NCBI GenBank assembly: GCA_025056455.1
Contig: JANWVY010000001.1
Span: 815,757-879,756 of the forward strand
Source of the DNA: Bryobacteraceae bacterium
GTDB lineage: Bacteria > Acidobacteriota > Terriglobia > Bryobacterales > Bryobacteraceae
Direction: 5' to 3'
DNA length: 64,000 bases
Shown: one piece after another, positions 41,933-52,023 of the stretch
How positions within the stretch are numbered: the stretch's first letter is position 1
Layout of the letters: the number at the start of each line of letters is the position of its first letter
The notes under the pieces: generated by a model
Told to the model about the DNA's origin: nothing
Database searches by the model: none
Seen by the model: the letters and a program-made list of their open reading frames with translations, nothing else
Program-made: the position numbers and the translations under genes

Positions 41933-44614
41933 TCACTGAGGCCGATTTCGCTTCTCTTCGAGCTTGCGAACTCGTTCAGCAGCGGCTTCTCGTGCCGGAG
42001 TGTTCCCCTCCGGTATCGCGGCCAACCTTTTCTTGGCCGCTTCGAGAGCCTTGGCCCAATCACCTGTCTGTTCGGCTGCCAGGGAAAGAAGCTCGAGCAG
42101 GTAGATCTGGTCCGGGGCCTGCTGCTGGGCGCGCTCAATGAATTCCAGAGCACGGCGGGGATCGTTGGCCACGCCGGGCGGTGGATCGAGAAGGTAGCGG
42201 CCAGCGACCAACAGTTGATTGACAGTGGCCGCTGGTCGCAGCGCCAGCTCGACGAGCGATTGCAGGCCTTCTTGGCCGACGGTTCTCGCCTCGGCCTCTG
42301 CACCCGTCTTATGAAGGTTTTTGGCGAGCCGAATCTGCAATTCAGCGCGCAACAGTTGGACAGCTTCGCGACCGGCGGTGGAGAGAAGGCGGCCTTGTGT
42401 GGCGAGGGCTTTGCGCAAGGGCTCGACAGCTTCCCCGGGACGCCCCGCATATTCGTTGACAAAACCCCAGGTGCGGTAGCAGCCCGCCAGGTCGAATTGC
42501 GCCGTGGCGTGTTGCGGGTCCTCGCTGGCAATTTGTTCAAATAGTGCCACGCCGGATTGGAGGCTGGCCACGGCTTCGTCGTAGTGCTTAGCCTGCCCTT
42601 GAAACCAGCCCGCCGAGCACAGAGCCTGCGCTTTGATGTATCGCAGGGCGCGGCCAGCAGAAATCGGCGGCGGATGCCGGTCGATTTGCGTTGGTATTCG
42701 GAGTAGCTCTGCAATGCCACGCTCAGGATCCTTCGAAGCTAGACCCTGAGCCTGGGAGATCCGCAAGGCGTATCGCGTCTGGTAGAAGGGGGCCCGGTGG
42801 GGTTCACGGCGAATGGCCGCTTCAATCAGCGCCTCAGCCACAGCAAGATCCTCCTCACCGGAGTTCTCGCGGAGAACGGTGCCCCCTGCATTGCGCAAAG
42901 CACTGACCAAGTGACCGATCGCGGTCGCCAGCCGGGCCACCTGTTCTGGAGGGTCGCGCTCGGGCTGGACGTGGCGCCGCAGCTCAGCCAGCATCTGACG
43001 GGCTTGCTCGAGAGGTTGGGTTCCCTTAGCCTCGGCGAACTCGAACATCGCCTGCTGGAGCTTGACCGCGGCGCGGGCATGCAAAAAGCCCGGCCCTTGC
43101 GGCAGGGTTTGAGCCAAGTCCAAAGCCCGCTGCAAGGCGCGCTTAGCTTCCGCAGCGCGACCCAGACTCGATCTCATGGGATTGCCCAAAATCTCTGCCA
43201 GCCGGGCGTAGCTTTCGGCGAGTTCCGCACGGAATTCCGCGCTCGACTGGTTTCCAACCGGGATGCGATCAAGCGCTTGTAAAGCACGCTCCGCTGCGGC
43301 TTGGCGCAGAGGCAAGGCCGCACCATAAAACGCCATTTGGTCCTGCAATTCAAACATCTGGTATCGCGATAGGGCGCGTAGCTCCGCTTCTCGTTGAAGA
43401 GCCAAGCGCCGTTGTTGCTCCCGCAAGGCAACACCCGTAGACAAGGAAATGAACACGAGCAGGGAGGCGGCCACTAACCAGCGGTTCCGGGTGACCCATT
43501 TGCCGAGGCGATAGACGGGATCTTTACCTCTTGCTTCCAGGGGCTGGCCTTGAAGATAGCGTTCCAGGTCTTGGCCCAGTTCTCGCAGGGAGCCGTAGCG
43601 CAGTTTCGGATCAGGTTCAAGCGAACGCAGCAAAACAAATGCAAGATCTCCGCTCAGCAGGTCTCTCATCTGACGCAGCGAAAGGCCGCGGGCGGCGGCT
43701 GCCTCTGCTGTCGTGTTGGAAGAGGGAGCGGTTGCCGTGATTTGGCCCATGGCACGGGCGAAGTTGATGTTCATTTGCTGCGGATCGCCGAACGGCCAGC
43801 GGCCAGTTAGCAGTTCATAGAGCAGCACACCCAGCGAATACACATCCATGGACACGGAGGCTGGCTGTTGTCGCAACTGCTCAGGACTGGCGTAGCGGGG
43901 CGTTAGAAACTGCTGGGTTTTACCCAACTGTTCGGGACCGAGAATCTTGGCCGTGCCGAAGTCCAGCAGGCGCGGCTCCCCGTTGCGGTCCACCAGTACA
44001 TTGGAGGGCTTGAGATCGCGGTGAACAATCAGCTGTCGGTGGGCGAACTCCACGGCTTGGAGGACCTTCAGGAACAACTGAATTCGTTGGCGGATGGTCA
44101 ACCGGCGCTGGTCGCACCAGCGGTCGATGGGCTCGCCCTCCACATATTCCATCACCAGATAGGGTTCGCCGGACGGGGTAACGCCGCCGTCCAGAAGTCG
44201 GGCAATATGCGGGTGATCCAGTTGAGCAAGAATCTGCCGTTCGGTCAGAAAACGGAGATGGAGCTCCTGGCTTGGCGTCGCGCCGGTCACTACTTTGACG
44301 GCGACTTGGCGCAGAAACTGTCCGTCGGCGCGCTCAGCCTTGTAAACGGTTCCCATCCCTCCCTGCCCCAACAATCCCGTCACGCGGTAGGCTCCGTAAA
44401 AGCGCTGCTCGCCCGATGGGTGGCCGAAGTCACGCAGGCAGCTGGCATTGGCGCGCTGTTCTTGTTGAGCGGCTTTCAGCAACCGGCGGACTTCGGCTTC
44501 AAGTTGAGGATCGTTTTTGCACTCGGATTGAAGGAGACTTTCGCGGACCTGCTCGGGGGCCTCGCAAACCATTTCGTAGATGGCTCCTGCCTTACGGGCT
44601 CGTTCAGGATCCAT
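41933..44614 (-). CDS. Membrane Ser/Thr protein kinase with C-terminal TPR-like region
   Basis: This 893-residue protein starts with a helical stretch and a kinase domain (about 76-345): LLGQGGMGTVY (glycine loop), K107 in VAVKVV, HRDLKPSN with D200, and DFGTAK (D218). A membrane span follows near 378-396 (WLVAASLLVFISLSTGVAL). The remaining 490 residues are helical repeats of TPR type and should lie outside the cytoplasmic membrane. The gene is divergent from an ECF sigma factor with 88 bp between the starts, a pairing seen in several bacterial groups in which the kinase controls the sigma factor. GGAGG precedes the ATG. Confidence 0.92.
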   Translation of the reverse strand: MDPERARKAGAIYEMVCEAPEQVRESLLQSECKNDPQLEAEVRRLLKAAQQEQRANASCLRDFGHPSGEQRFYGAYRVTGLLGQGGMGTVYKAERADGQFLRQVAVKVVTGATPSQELHLRFLTERQILAQLDHPHIARLLDGGVTPSGEPYLVMEYVEGEPIDRWCDQRRLTIRQRIQLFLKVLQAVEFAHRQLIVHRDLKPSNVLVDRNGEPRLLDFGTAKILGPEQLGKTQQFLTPRYASPEQLRQQPASVSMDVYSLGVLLYELLTGRWPFGDPQQMNINFARAMGQITATAPSSNTTAEAAAARGLSLRQMRDLLSGDLAFVLLRSLEPDPKLRYGSLRELGQDLERYLQGQPLEARGKDPVYRLGKWVTRNRWLVAASLLVFISLSTGVALREQQRRLALQREAELRALSRYQMFELQDQMAFYGAALPLRQAAAERALQALDRIPVGNQSSAEFRAELAESYARLAEILGNPMRSSLGRAAEAKRALQRALDLAQTLPQGPGFLHARAAVKLQQAMFEFAEAKGTQPLEQARQMLAELRRHVQPERDPPEQVARLATAIGHLVSALRNAGGTVLRENSGEEDLAVAEALIEAAIRREPHRAPFYQTRYALRISQAQGLASKDPERGIAELLRIPTQIDRHPPPISAGRALRYIKAQALCSAGWFQGQAKHYDEAVASLQSGVALFEQIASEDPQHATAQFDLAGCYRTWGFVNEYAGRPGEAVEPLRKALATQGRLLSTAGREAVQLLRAELQIRLAKNLHKTGAEAEARTVGQEGLQSLVELALRPAATVNQLLVAGRYLLDPPPGVANDPRRALEFIERAQQQAPDQIYLLELLSLAAEQTGDWAKALEAAKKRLAAIPEGNTPAREAAAERVRKLEEKRNRPQ

Positions 44615-44661
44615 GGAGCGCCTCCGTTTTTCTCGCAGTTAGGGTGGTTTTGAGACTCCGC

Positions 44662-44690
44662 TTGCGCTTGGGATGCCGGCAGACTAACAT
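44662..44690 (+). promoter_or_regulatory. Possible promoter of the ECF sigma factor gene
   Basis: TTGCGC and TAACAT lie 17 bp apart. The expected transcript start is only a few bases before the TTG start at 44703, which would give a very short leader. The match is moderate. Confidence 0.35.
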
Positions 44691-44702
44691 ACTTGGGCAA
44701 CG

Positions 44703-45272
44703 TTGAACAGCGACATTACAACACTGCTGCTTCGCTGGCGAGAGGGTGATGAATCGGCACAAGAGGCCCTGCTGCCCCTGGTGTACCACCACCTCCGTCA
44801 GCTCGCACATGCCTATCTGGCGCGGGAAAGTGGATCGCCGCTGCGGGACGCCACCAGCATCGTGCATGAGGTTTTTCTGCGCTTGGCGCGGAGCCAGAAG
44901 GTGATGTGGAAGGATCGCGGCCACTTTTACGGCTTTGCCGCCCGGACGATGCGCCAGATTCTGGTGGAGCAGGCGCGCTCGCGCCAGGCCTCGAAGCGAG
45001 GTGGCGGATTGCAACGCTTGCCCTTGAGCCCGGAGCTGGCGTGGGTGGATGCGACCAGTGTTGAGCTGGTCGATTTGGATTGTGCGTTGAGGGAATTTGG
45101 CGAGATTTTCCCGGAGGCGCTCGCTGTGGTGGAACACCGTATTTTTCTTGGCTGTAGCGCCGCGGAAACCGCCGATTTGTTGGGCCTTTCCAAATCCACC
45201 GTGGACCGGCGGTTGAACCTGGCCAAGGCCTGGCTTTATGACCGTTTGAAAGGGTCCGCGCCGCAGGGTTAA
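44703..45272 (+). CDS. ECF-type RNA polymerase sigma factor (Sigma70_ECF)
   Basis: This 189-residue protein starts at TTG with MNSDITTLLLRWREGDESAQ, the normal start of this group. Region 2 includes LPLVYHHLRQLAHAYLARE and ATSIVHEVFLRLAR, with FYGFAARTMRQILVEQAR after it. Region 4 is the helix-turn-helix LGCSAAETADLLGLSKSTVDRRLNLAKAWL. These factors are common beside Ser/Thr kinases in Acidobacteria and Planctomycetes. No anti-sigma factor is adjacent, so control is probably by the divergent kinase; this is inferred from gene order. Confidence 0.9.
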   Translation: MNSDITTLLLRWREGDESAQEALLPLVYHHLRQLAHAYLARESGSPLRDATSIVHEVFLRLARSQKVMWKDRGHFYGFAARTMRQILVEQARSRQASKRGGGLQRLPLSPELAWVDATSVELVDLDCALREFGEIFPEALAVVEHRIFLGCSAAETADLLGLSKSTVDRRLNLAKAWLYDRLKGSAPQG

Positions 45273-45382
45273 CCGTTCTGGCTGATCCATTCCCAATTGC
45301 GAATGTGCAGAATCAAGTGCCGATGACTCAAAGTACGAGCCGGGTCGCTGGTTCGGGAGAAAAAGCCAGGGAGCGGAGAATC

Positions 45383-45423
45383 AAAAACAAATACGGGCTA
45401 CACGCCCCAAAAGCGTGCAGCCC
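45383..45423 (-). terminator. Rho-independent terminator of lon
   Basis: On the minus strand GGGCTGCACGC pairs with GCGTGTAGCCC (11 bp with one G-U pair) around TTTTGGG. GTATTTGTTTTTG follows. It lies 22 bp past the lon stop. Confidence 0.75.
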
Positions 45424-45445
45424 CGCGCTGGTCGCTGAGGAGGAA

Positions 45446-47797
45446 TCAGGCAGCCACGGCCAACTGCTCGGCCAGCTGTGGAATGGCTGCGCGAAGAACC
45501 TGTTGAATGCGATCACAGGGAATAAATTCGATCTCTTGACGGACCGGTTCCGGTAGCTCAATGAGATCTTTGACGTTGGCCTTCGGAAGGATAATGCGCT
45601 TGATTCCGGCGCGGCGCGCGGCGAGCACTTTCTCCTTGAGGCCACCGATGGGCAACACCAAGCCGGTGAGCGTGATTTCGCCCGTCATGGCCGTGTCGCC
45701 GCGAGCGGCAAAGCCCGTATAGAGTGAGGCAAGCGCCACGGCAACCGTGATCCCTGCGGAAGGGCCGTCCTTGGGCACGGCACCAGCGGGCACGTGTACG
45801 TGTACGCCGCAATCCTTGAATTTCGCCGTATCGATTCCTAGGATGCTGGCATGCGACCAGATGTAGCTTTGCGCGGCTCGAGCCGATTCCTGCATGACTT
45901 CGCCAAGCTGGCCGGTCAGCGTGAGGCCTTTTCCGTCGGGAAGTAGCGTGGCCTCCACATAGAGAACATCGCCGCCACTTTCCGTCCACGCTAGGCCTGC
46001 AGCAACGCCCGGCTCAAGCTGCCGGCGCATTTGCTCAATATGGAAAATTTCAGGACCCAGCAGATCCTGCAAGTTTTCTGGCTTGACCAGGAAAGGTTCC
46101 GTCTTGCCCTCGGCCACACGCAACGCAATCTTGCGCGCCACGCGGCCGATGTTCTGCTCTAAGCGGCGCAGCCCGGCTTCGCGCGTATAGCCTTCCACCA
46201 GGGCAAGAATCGCCTCATCGGTGAAGCGCAGTTGCTCTTCAGTTAATCCAGTTTCTTTGAGCTGGCGGGGAATTAGGTAGCGCTTGGCGATTTCGATCTT
46301 TTCTTCGTGGCTATAACCGGCTAGGCGGAGAATCTCCATGCGGTCCAGCAGGGGTTTCGGCACGGTGTCCAAGCCGTTCGCCGTCGCAATGAACATGACC
46401 TTGGAAAGGTCAAACGGCAAGTCGAGGTAGTTGTCGCGGAATTTGTTGTTTTGTTCCGGGTCTAGAATCTCAAGCAGCGCGGCGGCGGGATCGCCACGGT
46501 AGTCGCGCCCGAGTTTGTCAACCTCGTCAAGCAGGATGACCGGGTTGGCCGCGCCAGCGCGGCGCAAGGCTTGAATCACGCGCCCGGGAAGCGCGCCGAT
46601 GTAGGTGCGGCGGTGACCTCGAAGCTCAGCTTCATCGTGCATGCCTCCCACACTGAAGCGCTCAAATTTCCGTCCAAGAGCGCGGGCAATGGACTGGCCT
46701 AAAGAAGTTTTACCCGTACCTGGCGGGCCTACAAAGCAGAGAATCGGGGCCTTGGCGCCGGGGTTGAGCTTTAAGACCGCAAGGTGTTCGAGGATGCGCT
46801 CTTTTACCTTCTTGAGCTCATAGTGGTCTTCGTCGAGCACGCGGCGGGCATGAGCAATATCTAAATTGTCTTCCGTGTACTTTTTCCACGGCAGCTCGAG
46901 AACGTACTCCAGGTAGGTGCGAATGACGTGATAGTCGGGAGCGGCCGGAGGCAAGCGTTCGAGGCGCTTGAGTTCCCGGTTGGCCTCTTTGCGCACTTCC
47001 TCCGGCAAGTCGGCTTTTTCCAGCTGCTCGCGAAGCATTTCGATCTCGGCGCCCTCGCCATCTTTTTCGCCGAGCTCCTGCTGGATGGCGCGCATCTGCT
47101 GGCGGAGCAGGTATTCGCGCTGCTCTTTGGTCATTTCCGAGCGCGCTTGGGAAGCGATCTTGGCGCGCAGCTCAAGCACCTGCACCTCGTAACTCAGGTA
47201 AGTGTGCATCAGCCGGAGTGCGTCGAGGCGCGTGGGCGCTTCAAGCAAAGCTTGCGCCTTGGGCGGATCCAAGCTCAGCATGGAAGCCACTAAGTAGACC
47301 AGCCGCAAAGGATCGTCGTTGGTGGAAATCAGGCGCTCCAGATCGATCGAGGGTTGCGCCTGCGCCAGGGAAATCGCTTTGGCCGTCAATTCGTTGACGG
47401 CGCCATGCAGAGCCTCCACTTCGGGGCCGGAATCGGTGGGCAGGGGCAAGGGGCGATAGCGGACCTTCGGGTAGTCTCCCGTCTGGTCGAGCTTGATAAT
47501 GACCACGCGCTCTACGCCTAGAACAAAAACTTCCATTTGCTCGTCGTTTCGCGCATGCCGGCGGATGATGGCCCGCGTGCCAACCGTGTAAAGATCGTCC
47601 TGGGTCGGATTCTCGATCGCTGGGTCTCTCTGGGTGACAAGAATGATCTCCTGGGGGTTGGACTTTAGCGCGGCTTCCACGGCCGCCAGCGAGGCCGGCC
47701 GCCCAACGGTGAGCGGTAACAACAGTTGCGGAAAAAGCACCACGTTCTTCAAGGCCAGAACGGGGAGCTCTTTGACTTCAAGTTCTAGTTTTTCCAT
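45446..47797 (-). CDS. lon: ATP-dependent protease Lon
   Basis: This 783-residue protein is of usual LonA length. The N-terminal substrate domain (LPVLALKNVVLFPQLLLPL) and coiled linker precede the AAA+ module with Walker A (GPPGTGKTSLG) and the Walker B region (NPVILLDEVDKLG). The protease domain has the catalytic Ser in KDGPSAGITVA and Lys in GGLKEKVLAARRAG. It degrades misfolded and regulatory proteins in the cytoplasm. ATG 47797 follows GGAAGG; a GTG directly before it is a less likely start. It lies downstream of clpB on the same strand (143-bp gap) and ends at its own terminator. Confidence 0.96.
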   Translation of the reverse strand: MEKLELEVKELPVLALKNVVLFPQLLLPLTVGRPASLAAVEAALKSNPQEIILVTQRDPAIENPTQDDLYTVGTRAIIRRHARNDEQMEVFVLGVERVVIIKLDQTGDYPKVRYRPLPLPTDSGPEVEALHGAVNELTAKAISLAQAQPSIDLERLISTNDDPLRLVYLVASMLSLDPPKAQALLEAPTRLDALRLMHTYLSYEVQVLELRAKIASQARSEMTKEQREYLLRQQMRAIQQELGEKDGEGAEIEMLREQLEKADLPEEVRKEANRELKRLERLPPAAPDYHVIRTYLEYVLELPWKKYTEDNLDIAHARRVLDEDHYELKKVKERILEHLAVLKLNPGAKAPILCFVGPPGTGKTSLGQSIARALGRKFERFSVGGMHDEAELRGHRRTYIGALPGRVIQALRRAGAANPVILLDEVDKLGRDYRGDPAAALLEILDPEQNNKFRDNYLDLPFDLSKVMFIATANGLDTVPKPLLDRMEILRLAGYSHEEKIEIAKRYLIPRQLKETGLTEEQLRFTDEAILALVEGYTREAGLRRLEQNIGRVARKIALRVAEGKTEPFLVKPENLQDLLGPEIFHIEQMRRQLEPGVAAGLAWTESGGDVLYVEATLLPDGKGLTLTGQLGEVMQESARAAQSYIWSHASILGIDTAKFKDCGVHVHVPAGAVPKDGPSAGITVAVALASLYTGFAARGDTAMTGEITLTGLVLPIGGLKEKVLAARRAGIKRIILPKANVKDLIELPEPVRQEIEFIPCDRIQQVLRAAIPQLAEQLAVAA

Positions 47798-47940
47798 CAC
47801 TTACCCTTCCTATGGCGGCGAAACAGCTGACAGCAGGCCAGAAAACAAGCTCCTCCGCCGCCCATTCCTGTTGCGCCATCCCGCTAGATCGGGGATGGCC
47901 GAGCCGCACCGCGATTGATTCGTCACTTGTTAGACGCGCC

Positions 47941-50592
47941 TTAGCGCGCAACCGATTCGAATACCGGCTCACCGGAGCCTTTGGGCTCCAGTGGCAAGGC
48001 GCGGAAGGTCATCTGGCCCATTGCGGCGTCGTAGTCCACCAGCACCTTCTGCTGATCTCGCACTTCGCCCTTGAGCAGCAAGCGGGCCAGCGGGGTCTCG
48101 ACTTCGCGCTGCAAGGCGCGCTTGAGGGGCCGGGCGCCGAAGTTCGGCTCATAGCCAGCGCGAACCAGATGCAACCGGGCAGCTTCGGTCAATTCCAGCT
48201 CCATGTGACGTTCGGCGAGACGCTTCCGCAGCCCTTCCAGCTGGATTTCCACAATCTTGCGTAAGTGCTCTTCGGTGAGCGCATGAAACACGGTAATCTC
48301 GTCGATGCGATTTAAGAATTCAGGCCGGAAGCCACGGCGCAGCTCCTCCAGAACGGCCCGTTTCATGCGTTCGAACTCTTCGCCGGAGAAAGCGCCCCGG
48401 TATTCGAGGATGCGCGCGCTGCCGATGTTGGAGGTCATGATAACGATGGTGTTCTTAAAGTCCACCGTGCGGCCTTGTCCGTCGGTGAGACGCCCATCGT
48501 CGAGAACCTGCAGCAACACGTTGAAGACGTCATGGTGGGCCTTCTCGATTTCATCCAGAAGGATGACAGAATAAGGCCGGCGGCGGATGGCCTCGGTGAG
48601 CTGGCCTCCTTCATCAAAACCGATGTAGCCGGGCGGCGCGCCAATGAGACGGGAGACGGTGTGCTTCTCTTGGTATTCCGACATGTCGATGCGAACCATC
48701 GCCCGCTCATCGTCGAAAAGGGACTCGGCCAGAGCGCGCGCCAGCTCGGTTTTGCCCACACCAGTGGGCCCGAGGAAGAGGAAGCTGCCGATTGGCCGGC
48801 GCGGGTCTTTTAAGCCGGAACGGGCGCGCAGGACCGCCTCGGCGACCGCCGTTACCGCCTCTTCCTGGCCTACCACGCGCTTGTGCAATTCCTCACCGAG
48901 ATGAAGCAGCTTTTGAATTTCGCCCTCGAGTAGCCGCGAAACGGGGATTCCCGTCCAGCGGCTGACCACTTGCGCGATGTCTTCTTCATCGACTTCTTCT
49001 TTAATCAAACGGGGCCGGCCCTTTTCTCCGCTAATGCGCTCTTCGTGCTGGCGGATCTCATTTTCAAGAGCAATGAGCTTGCCGTATTTGAGCTCGGCGG
49101 CGCGGTTCAAATCATAAGCGCGTTCGGCTTGTTCGATGTCCCGGCGCGTTTGTTCGAGCTGCTCTTTCAATTGCCGAAGCCGCTGGACGGCCTGTTTTTC
49201 CTGCTCCCACTGCGCCTTTAAGGCATTGGATTGCTCTTTTAAGTCCGCGAGCTCTTTTTCGAGTTTGGCCAGGCGCTCGCGGGACGCTGCGTCGGTCTCT
49301 TTGCGCAGAGCCTCGCGCTCGATCTCGAGCTGCATGACGCGGCGGAGAATCTCATCGAGCTCGGCGGGCATCGAGTCGATTTCGGTGCGCAGCTTGGCAG
49401 CAGCTTCATCGACCAAATCAATGGCTTTGTCCGGTAAGAAGCGGTCCGAGATGTAGCGGTTGGAAAGCACGGCGGCGGAAACCAGGGCAGCGTCTTTGAT
49501 GCGAACCCCATGGTGCACTTCGTATCGCTGGCGCAACCCGCGCAAGATGGAGATGGTATCTTCGACCGAAGGCTGGTCGACCATTACCGGTTGGAAACGC
49601 CGCTCCAAAGCGGCATCTTTTTCTACGTGCTTGCGGTATTCATCGAGCGTGGTGGCGCCAATGCAGTGTAGCTCGCCACGGGCAAGCATCGGCTTTAGGA
49701 GATTGCCGGCATCCATGGCGCCTTCGGCCTTACCCGCCCCCACCACAGTGTGCAGCTCATCGATGAAGAGGATGATGGATCCTTCGGCGGCTTGCACTTC
49801 TTTGAGCACTGCCTTGAGCCGTTCTTCAAATTCGCCGCGATACTTGGCGCCGGCGATCAAAGCTCCCATGTCGAGCGTCACCACGCGCTTGTCCTTGAGG
49901 CCCTCGGGCACATCGCCGCGCACGATGCGCTGGGCTAAGCCCTCGACAATAGCCGTCTTGCCCACACCCGGCTCGCCGATGAGCACCGGGTTGTTCTTGG
50001 TCCGGCGGCTGAGCACCTGGATGACCCGGCGAATCTCTTCATCACGGCCGATAACGGGATCGAGCTTGCCCTGGGCGGCCATGGCAGTGAGGTCGCGGCC
50101 ATATTTTTCGAGCGCCTCGTAGGTTGCTTCGGGGTTTTGCGAAGTGACTCGCTGATGACCGCGCACGGCTAACAGGGCCTGCATGAGGCGGTCGCGCGTT
50201 AGGCTGAATTCGCGGAATAGGCGCCCGGCTGGCCCGGTATCCTCAAGCATGGCCAGCAGCAGGTGCTCCACGGAAACATACTCGTCCTTGAGGCGCTTGG
50301 CTTCATCCTCAGCCTTCAGGAACAGTTTGCTGATGCGGTCCCCAAGATACAGCTGGCCAGAGCCACCGGAAACCTTGGGCAACCGCTCGAGCTCCTGTTC
50401 GGCGCGGTTGCGAAACGCCGTGGGATTGATGCCAGCCTTGGCCAGAATGGAAGTGGCTAATCCTTGTTCCTGCTCAAGCAGCGCGACGAGGAGATGTTCG
50501 GATTCCAAATGCTGGTGCGAGAGGCGAGCTGCTTTGGATTGCGCAGCCCGGACCGCGTCCTGAACCTTTTCGGTAAGCTTATTGAAATCCAT
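47941..50592 (-). CDS. clpB: ATP-dependent chaperone ClpB
   Basis: This 883-residue protein has the Clp N-domain (two repeats in about 1-145), a first AAA+ module with [13 protein letters not shown], the middle coiled-coil domain (about 405-525) that marks ClpB, and a second AAA+ module with [13 protein letters not shown]. The C-terminal small domain follows. It disaggregates proteins with DnaK. Start [14 protein letters not shown] fits the family. A vegetative-type promoter lies 22 bp upstream; I see no CIRCE or HAIR heat-shock operator. It probably forms a unit or near-unit with lon. Confidence 0.96.
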   Translation of the reverse strand: MDFNKLTEKVQDAVRAAQSKAARLSHQHLESEHLLVALLEQEQGLATSILAKAGINPTAFRNRAEQELERLPKVSGGSGQLYLGDRISKLFLKAEDEAKRLKDEYVSVEHLLLAMLEDTGPAGRLFREFSLTRDRLMQALLAVRGHQRVTSQNPEATYEALEKYGRDLTAMAAQGKLDPVIGRDEEIRRVIQVLSRRTKNNPVLIGEPGVGKTAIVEGLAQRIVRGDVPEGLKDKRVVTLDMGALIAGAKYRGEFEERLKAVLKEVQAAEGSIILFIDELHTVVGAGKAEGAMDAGNLLKPMLARGELHCIGATTLDEYRKHVEKDAALERRFQPVMVDQPSVEDTISILRGLRQRYEVHHGVRIKDAALVSAAVLSNRYISDRFLPDKAIDLVDEAAAKLRTEIDSMPAELDEILRRVMQLEIEREALRKETDAASRERLAKLEKELADLKEQSNALKAQWEQEKQAVQRLRQLKEQLEQTRRDIEQAERAYDLNRAAELKYGKLIALENEIRQHEERISGEKGRPRLIKEEVDEEDIAQVVSRWTGIPVSRLLEGEIQKLLHLGEELHKRVVGQEEAVTAVAEAVLRARSGLKDPRRPIGSFLFLGPTGVGKTELARALAESLFDDERAMVRIDMSEYQEKHTVSRLIGAPPGYIGFDEGGQLTEAIRRRPYSVILLDEIEKAHHDVFNVLLQVLDDGRLTDGQGRTVDFKNTIVIMTSNIGSARILEYRGAFSGEEFERMKRAVLEELRRGFRPEFLNRIDEITVFHALTEEHLRKIVEIQLEGLRKRLAERHMELELTEAARLHLVRAGYEPNFGARPLKRALQREVETPLARLLLKGEVRDQQKVLVDYDAAMGQMTFRALPLEPKGSGEPVFESVAR

Positions 50593-50614
50593 GGGAAATC
50601 GTTCTCCGAAGTCA

Positions 50615-50643
50615 TCTTAACACATCAGTAATCCAATGTGCAA
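50615..50643 (-). promoter_or_regulatory. Sigma-70-like promoter of clpB
   Basis: On the minus strand TTGCAC and TTAAGA are spaced by 17 bp, 22 bp before the start codon at 50592. This is a fair match to the housekeeping consensus. Confidence 0.5.
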
Positions 50644-50784
50644 TAAGTTTAGTGTGATATTATCAAGTTTTATGTGTGTCCTTGCCTTGCCCTTCGACCT
50701 CCACCACGCTTCCCCTTCCGCTTCAGCCGCATCACCGCGCTCCAAGCCGGCTCCTATGAGTTTTGGAAATTCTCTCATCTAGTG

Positions 50785-50812
50785 TTGACTGAGCGTGTTA
50801 CACTGCTAGAAA
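50785..50812 (+). promoter_or_regulatory. Possible promoter of tonB
   Basis: TTGACT and TAGAAA are spaced by 16 bp, about 165 bp before the ATG at 50979. The -35 is strong and the -10 moderate; the resulting leader would be about 155 nt. Confidence 0.4.
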
Positions 50813-50978
50813 GCATCCGTGCCGCAGCAGATTCTTCCAGATTCTGCAACGGGTGTTATCCCGGTCGCGTCTGTGTGGGTAGGCTCGGCGCGAGGAGCGG
50901 GTCACTGAGAAGCCCGCGCAAGTTAATTTCATTCTCCGTAAGGAGTCACGACATGCGCCGGTGTGAGGGTATGGCAGA

Positions 50979-52016
50979 ATGTCAGTGAATACGGTGAATT
51001 CCAGCGCTCCGACTCAAAATCCTGAATCCAAGGCGGCCCCTGCCGACCCCGTTGCCCTGGCTGACCTCCATTTGCAGCGGCTTCTTGTAGCCGAAACACA
51101 AGAGCCGTGGATCAAAAGTTTCATCGCTCGCATTCAAGAGCTGATTCATCCTCCTCAGCTTCCACCGCTGGAAGTGACCTCCAAGCCCGTTGCGGTCAAA
51201 AGTATCTGGGGGCTGACCTCAGGCCAAGAGAGCCGTGCTGGAACGCTGTCGCTGGCCATCCACATCACGGCTGTTGCGCTGATGGTGGCGTTGAGTACCA
51301 GCAAGACGGTTCAGGACAAGGTGAAGGAGACAGTCACCCTCATTGCGCCGGACATTGCTCCTTACATTCCGAAAAACCCGCCCAAGCAGCAAGCCATGGG
51401 TGGGGGTGGGGGTGGCGGAGACCGTTCCTTAACGCCGCCAAGCAAGGGAAAACTGCCCCGGCCAGCGCCAAGGCAGTTCGTACCGCCCACGGCCGTGCCC
51501 CTCAATGAGAACCCGAAGCTGATCATGGAGCCTACGCTGGTGATTCAGCCGGAGGTGCAGCTTCCTCAGGTAAACATGCCCAACTTTGGAGATCCTTTGG
51601 CAAACATCGGTCCCCCATCGAATGGACCCGGTTCCGGCGCGGGCATTGGCCGGGGCTCGGGTGGAGGTGTTGGATCGGGTCGTGGCGCTGGGTTTGGCCC
51701 CGGCGAAGGGGGCGGTGTAGGAGGAGGCGCCTACCGCATTGGAGGCGGCGTTTCGGCCCCCACGCTCGTTTATAAAGTTGAGCCCGAGTACTCCGAGGAG
51801 GCGCGCAAGGCAAAGTTCCAGGGGACGGTGGTGCTGTACGTGGTGGTCGATGAGAAAGGCTTCCCGCGCGATCTTCGCGTGCTGCGACCCTTGGGCCTAG
51901 GGCTCGATGAAAAAGCAATCGAGGCCGTCAGCAAATGGCGCTTCCGTCCTGGGTATAAAGACGGCAAGCCGGTGCCGGTGGCGGCCACCATTGAAGTCAA
52001 TTTCCGCCTGCTCTAG
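50979..52016 (+). CDS. TonB-family energy transducer
   Basis: This 345-residue protein has about 85 cytoplasmic residues, a span near 87-105 (LSLAIHITAVALMVAL), a Pro- and Gly-rich periplasmic linker with a poly-Gly run and several GxGxG stretches (about 140-250), and a C-terminal TonB domain (about 260-345: YSEEARKAKFQGTVVLYVVVD; AIEAVSKWRFRPG). The long cytoplasmic leader is not typical of TonB. It should transmit the proton motive force to outer membrane receptors, such as the two Oar-like proteins in this window. No exbB or exbD is adjacent. It converges on a small secreted protein gene with 7 bp between them. Confidence 0.88.
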   Translation: MSVNTVNSSAPTQNPESKAAPADPVALADLHLQRLLVAETQEPWIKSFIARIQELIHPPQLPPLEVTSKPVAVKSIWGLTSGQESRAGTLSLAIHITAVALMVALSTSKTVQDKVKETVTLIAPDIAPYIPKNPPKQQAMGGGGGGGDRSLTPPSKGKLPRPAPRQFVPPTAVPLNENPKLIMEPTLVIQPEVQLPQVNMPNFGDPLANIGPPSNGPGSGAGIGRGSGGGVGSGRGAGFGPGEGGGVGGGAYRIGGGVSAPTLVYKVEPEYSEEARKAKFQGTVVLYVVVDEKGFPRDLRVLRPLGLGLDEKAIEAVSKWRFRPGYKDGKPVPVAATIEVNFRLL

Positions 52017-52023
52017 CGCTTCT

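Larger units (their letters stand above)
50593..50978. other. 386-bp divergent region between clpB and tonB
   Basis: It contains the clpB promoter (minus strand) and a TTGACT/TAGAAA promoter for tonB (plus strand). The part nearest clpB is AT-rich. I see no RNA gene, and the only long frame (50674-50988, plus) lacks a ribosome binding site and has no recognisable protein character. Confidence 0.5.

Noticed and set aside
41812-42720. A 302-codon minus-strand frame inside the kinase gene.
   Set aside because: It is a shadow of the kinase C-terminal region, with composition rich in Arg/Pro/Ser and no known domain.
50600-50680. A heat-shock operator (CIRCE or HAIR) ahead of clpB.
   Set aside because: No TTAGCACTC-N9-GAGTGCTAA or CTTGAGT-N7-ACTCAAG pattern is present; only a housekeeping-type promoter fits.
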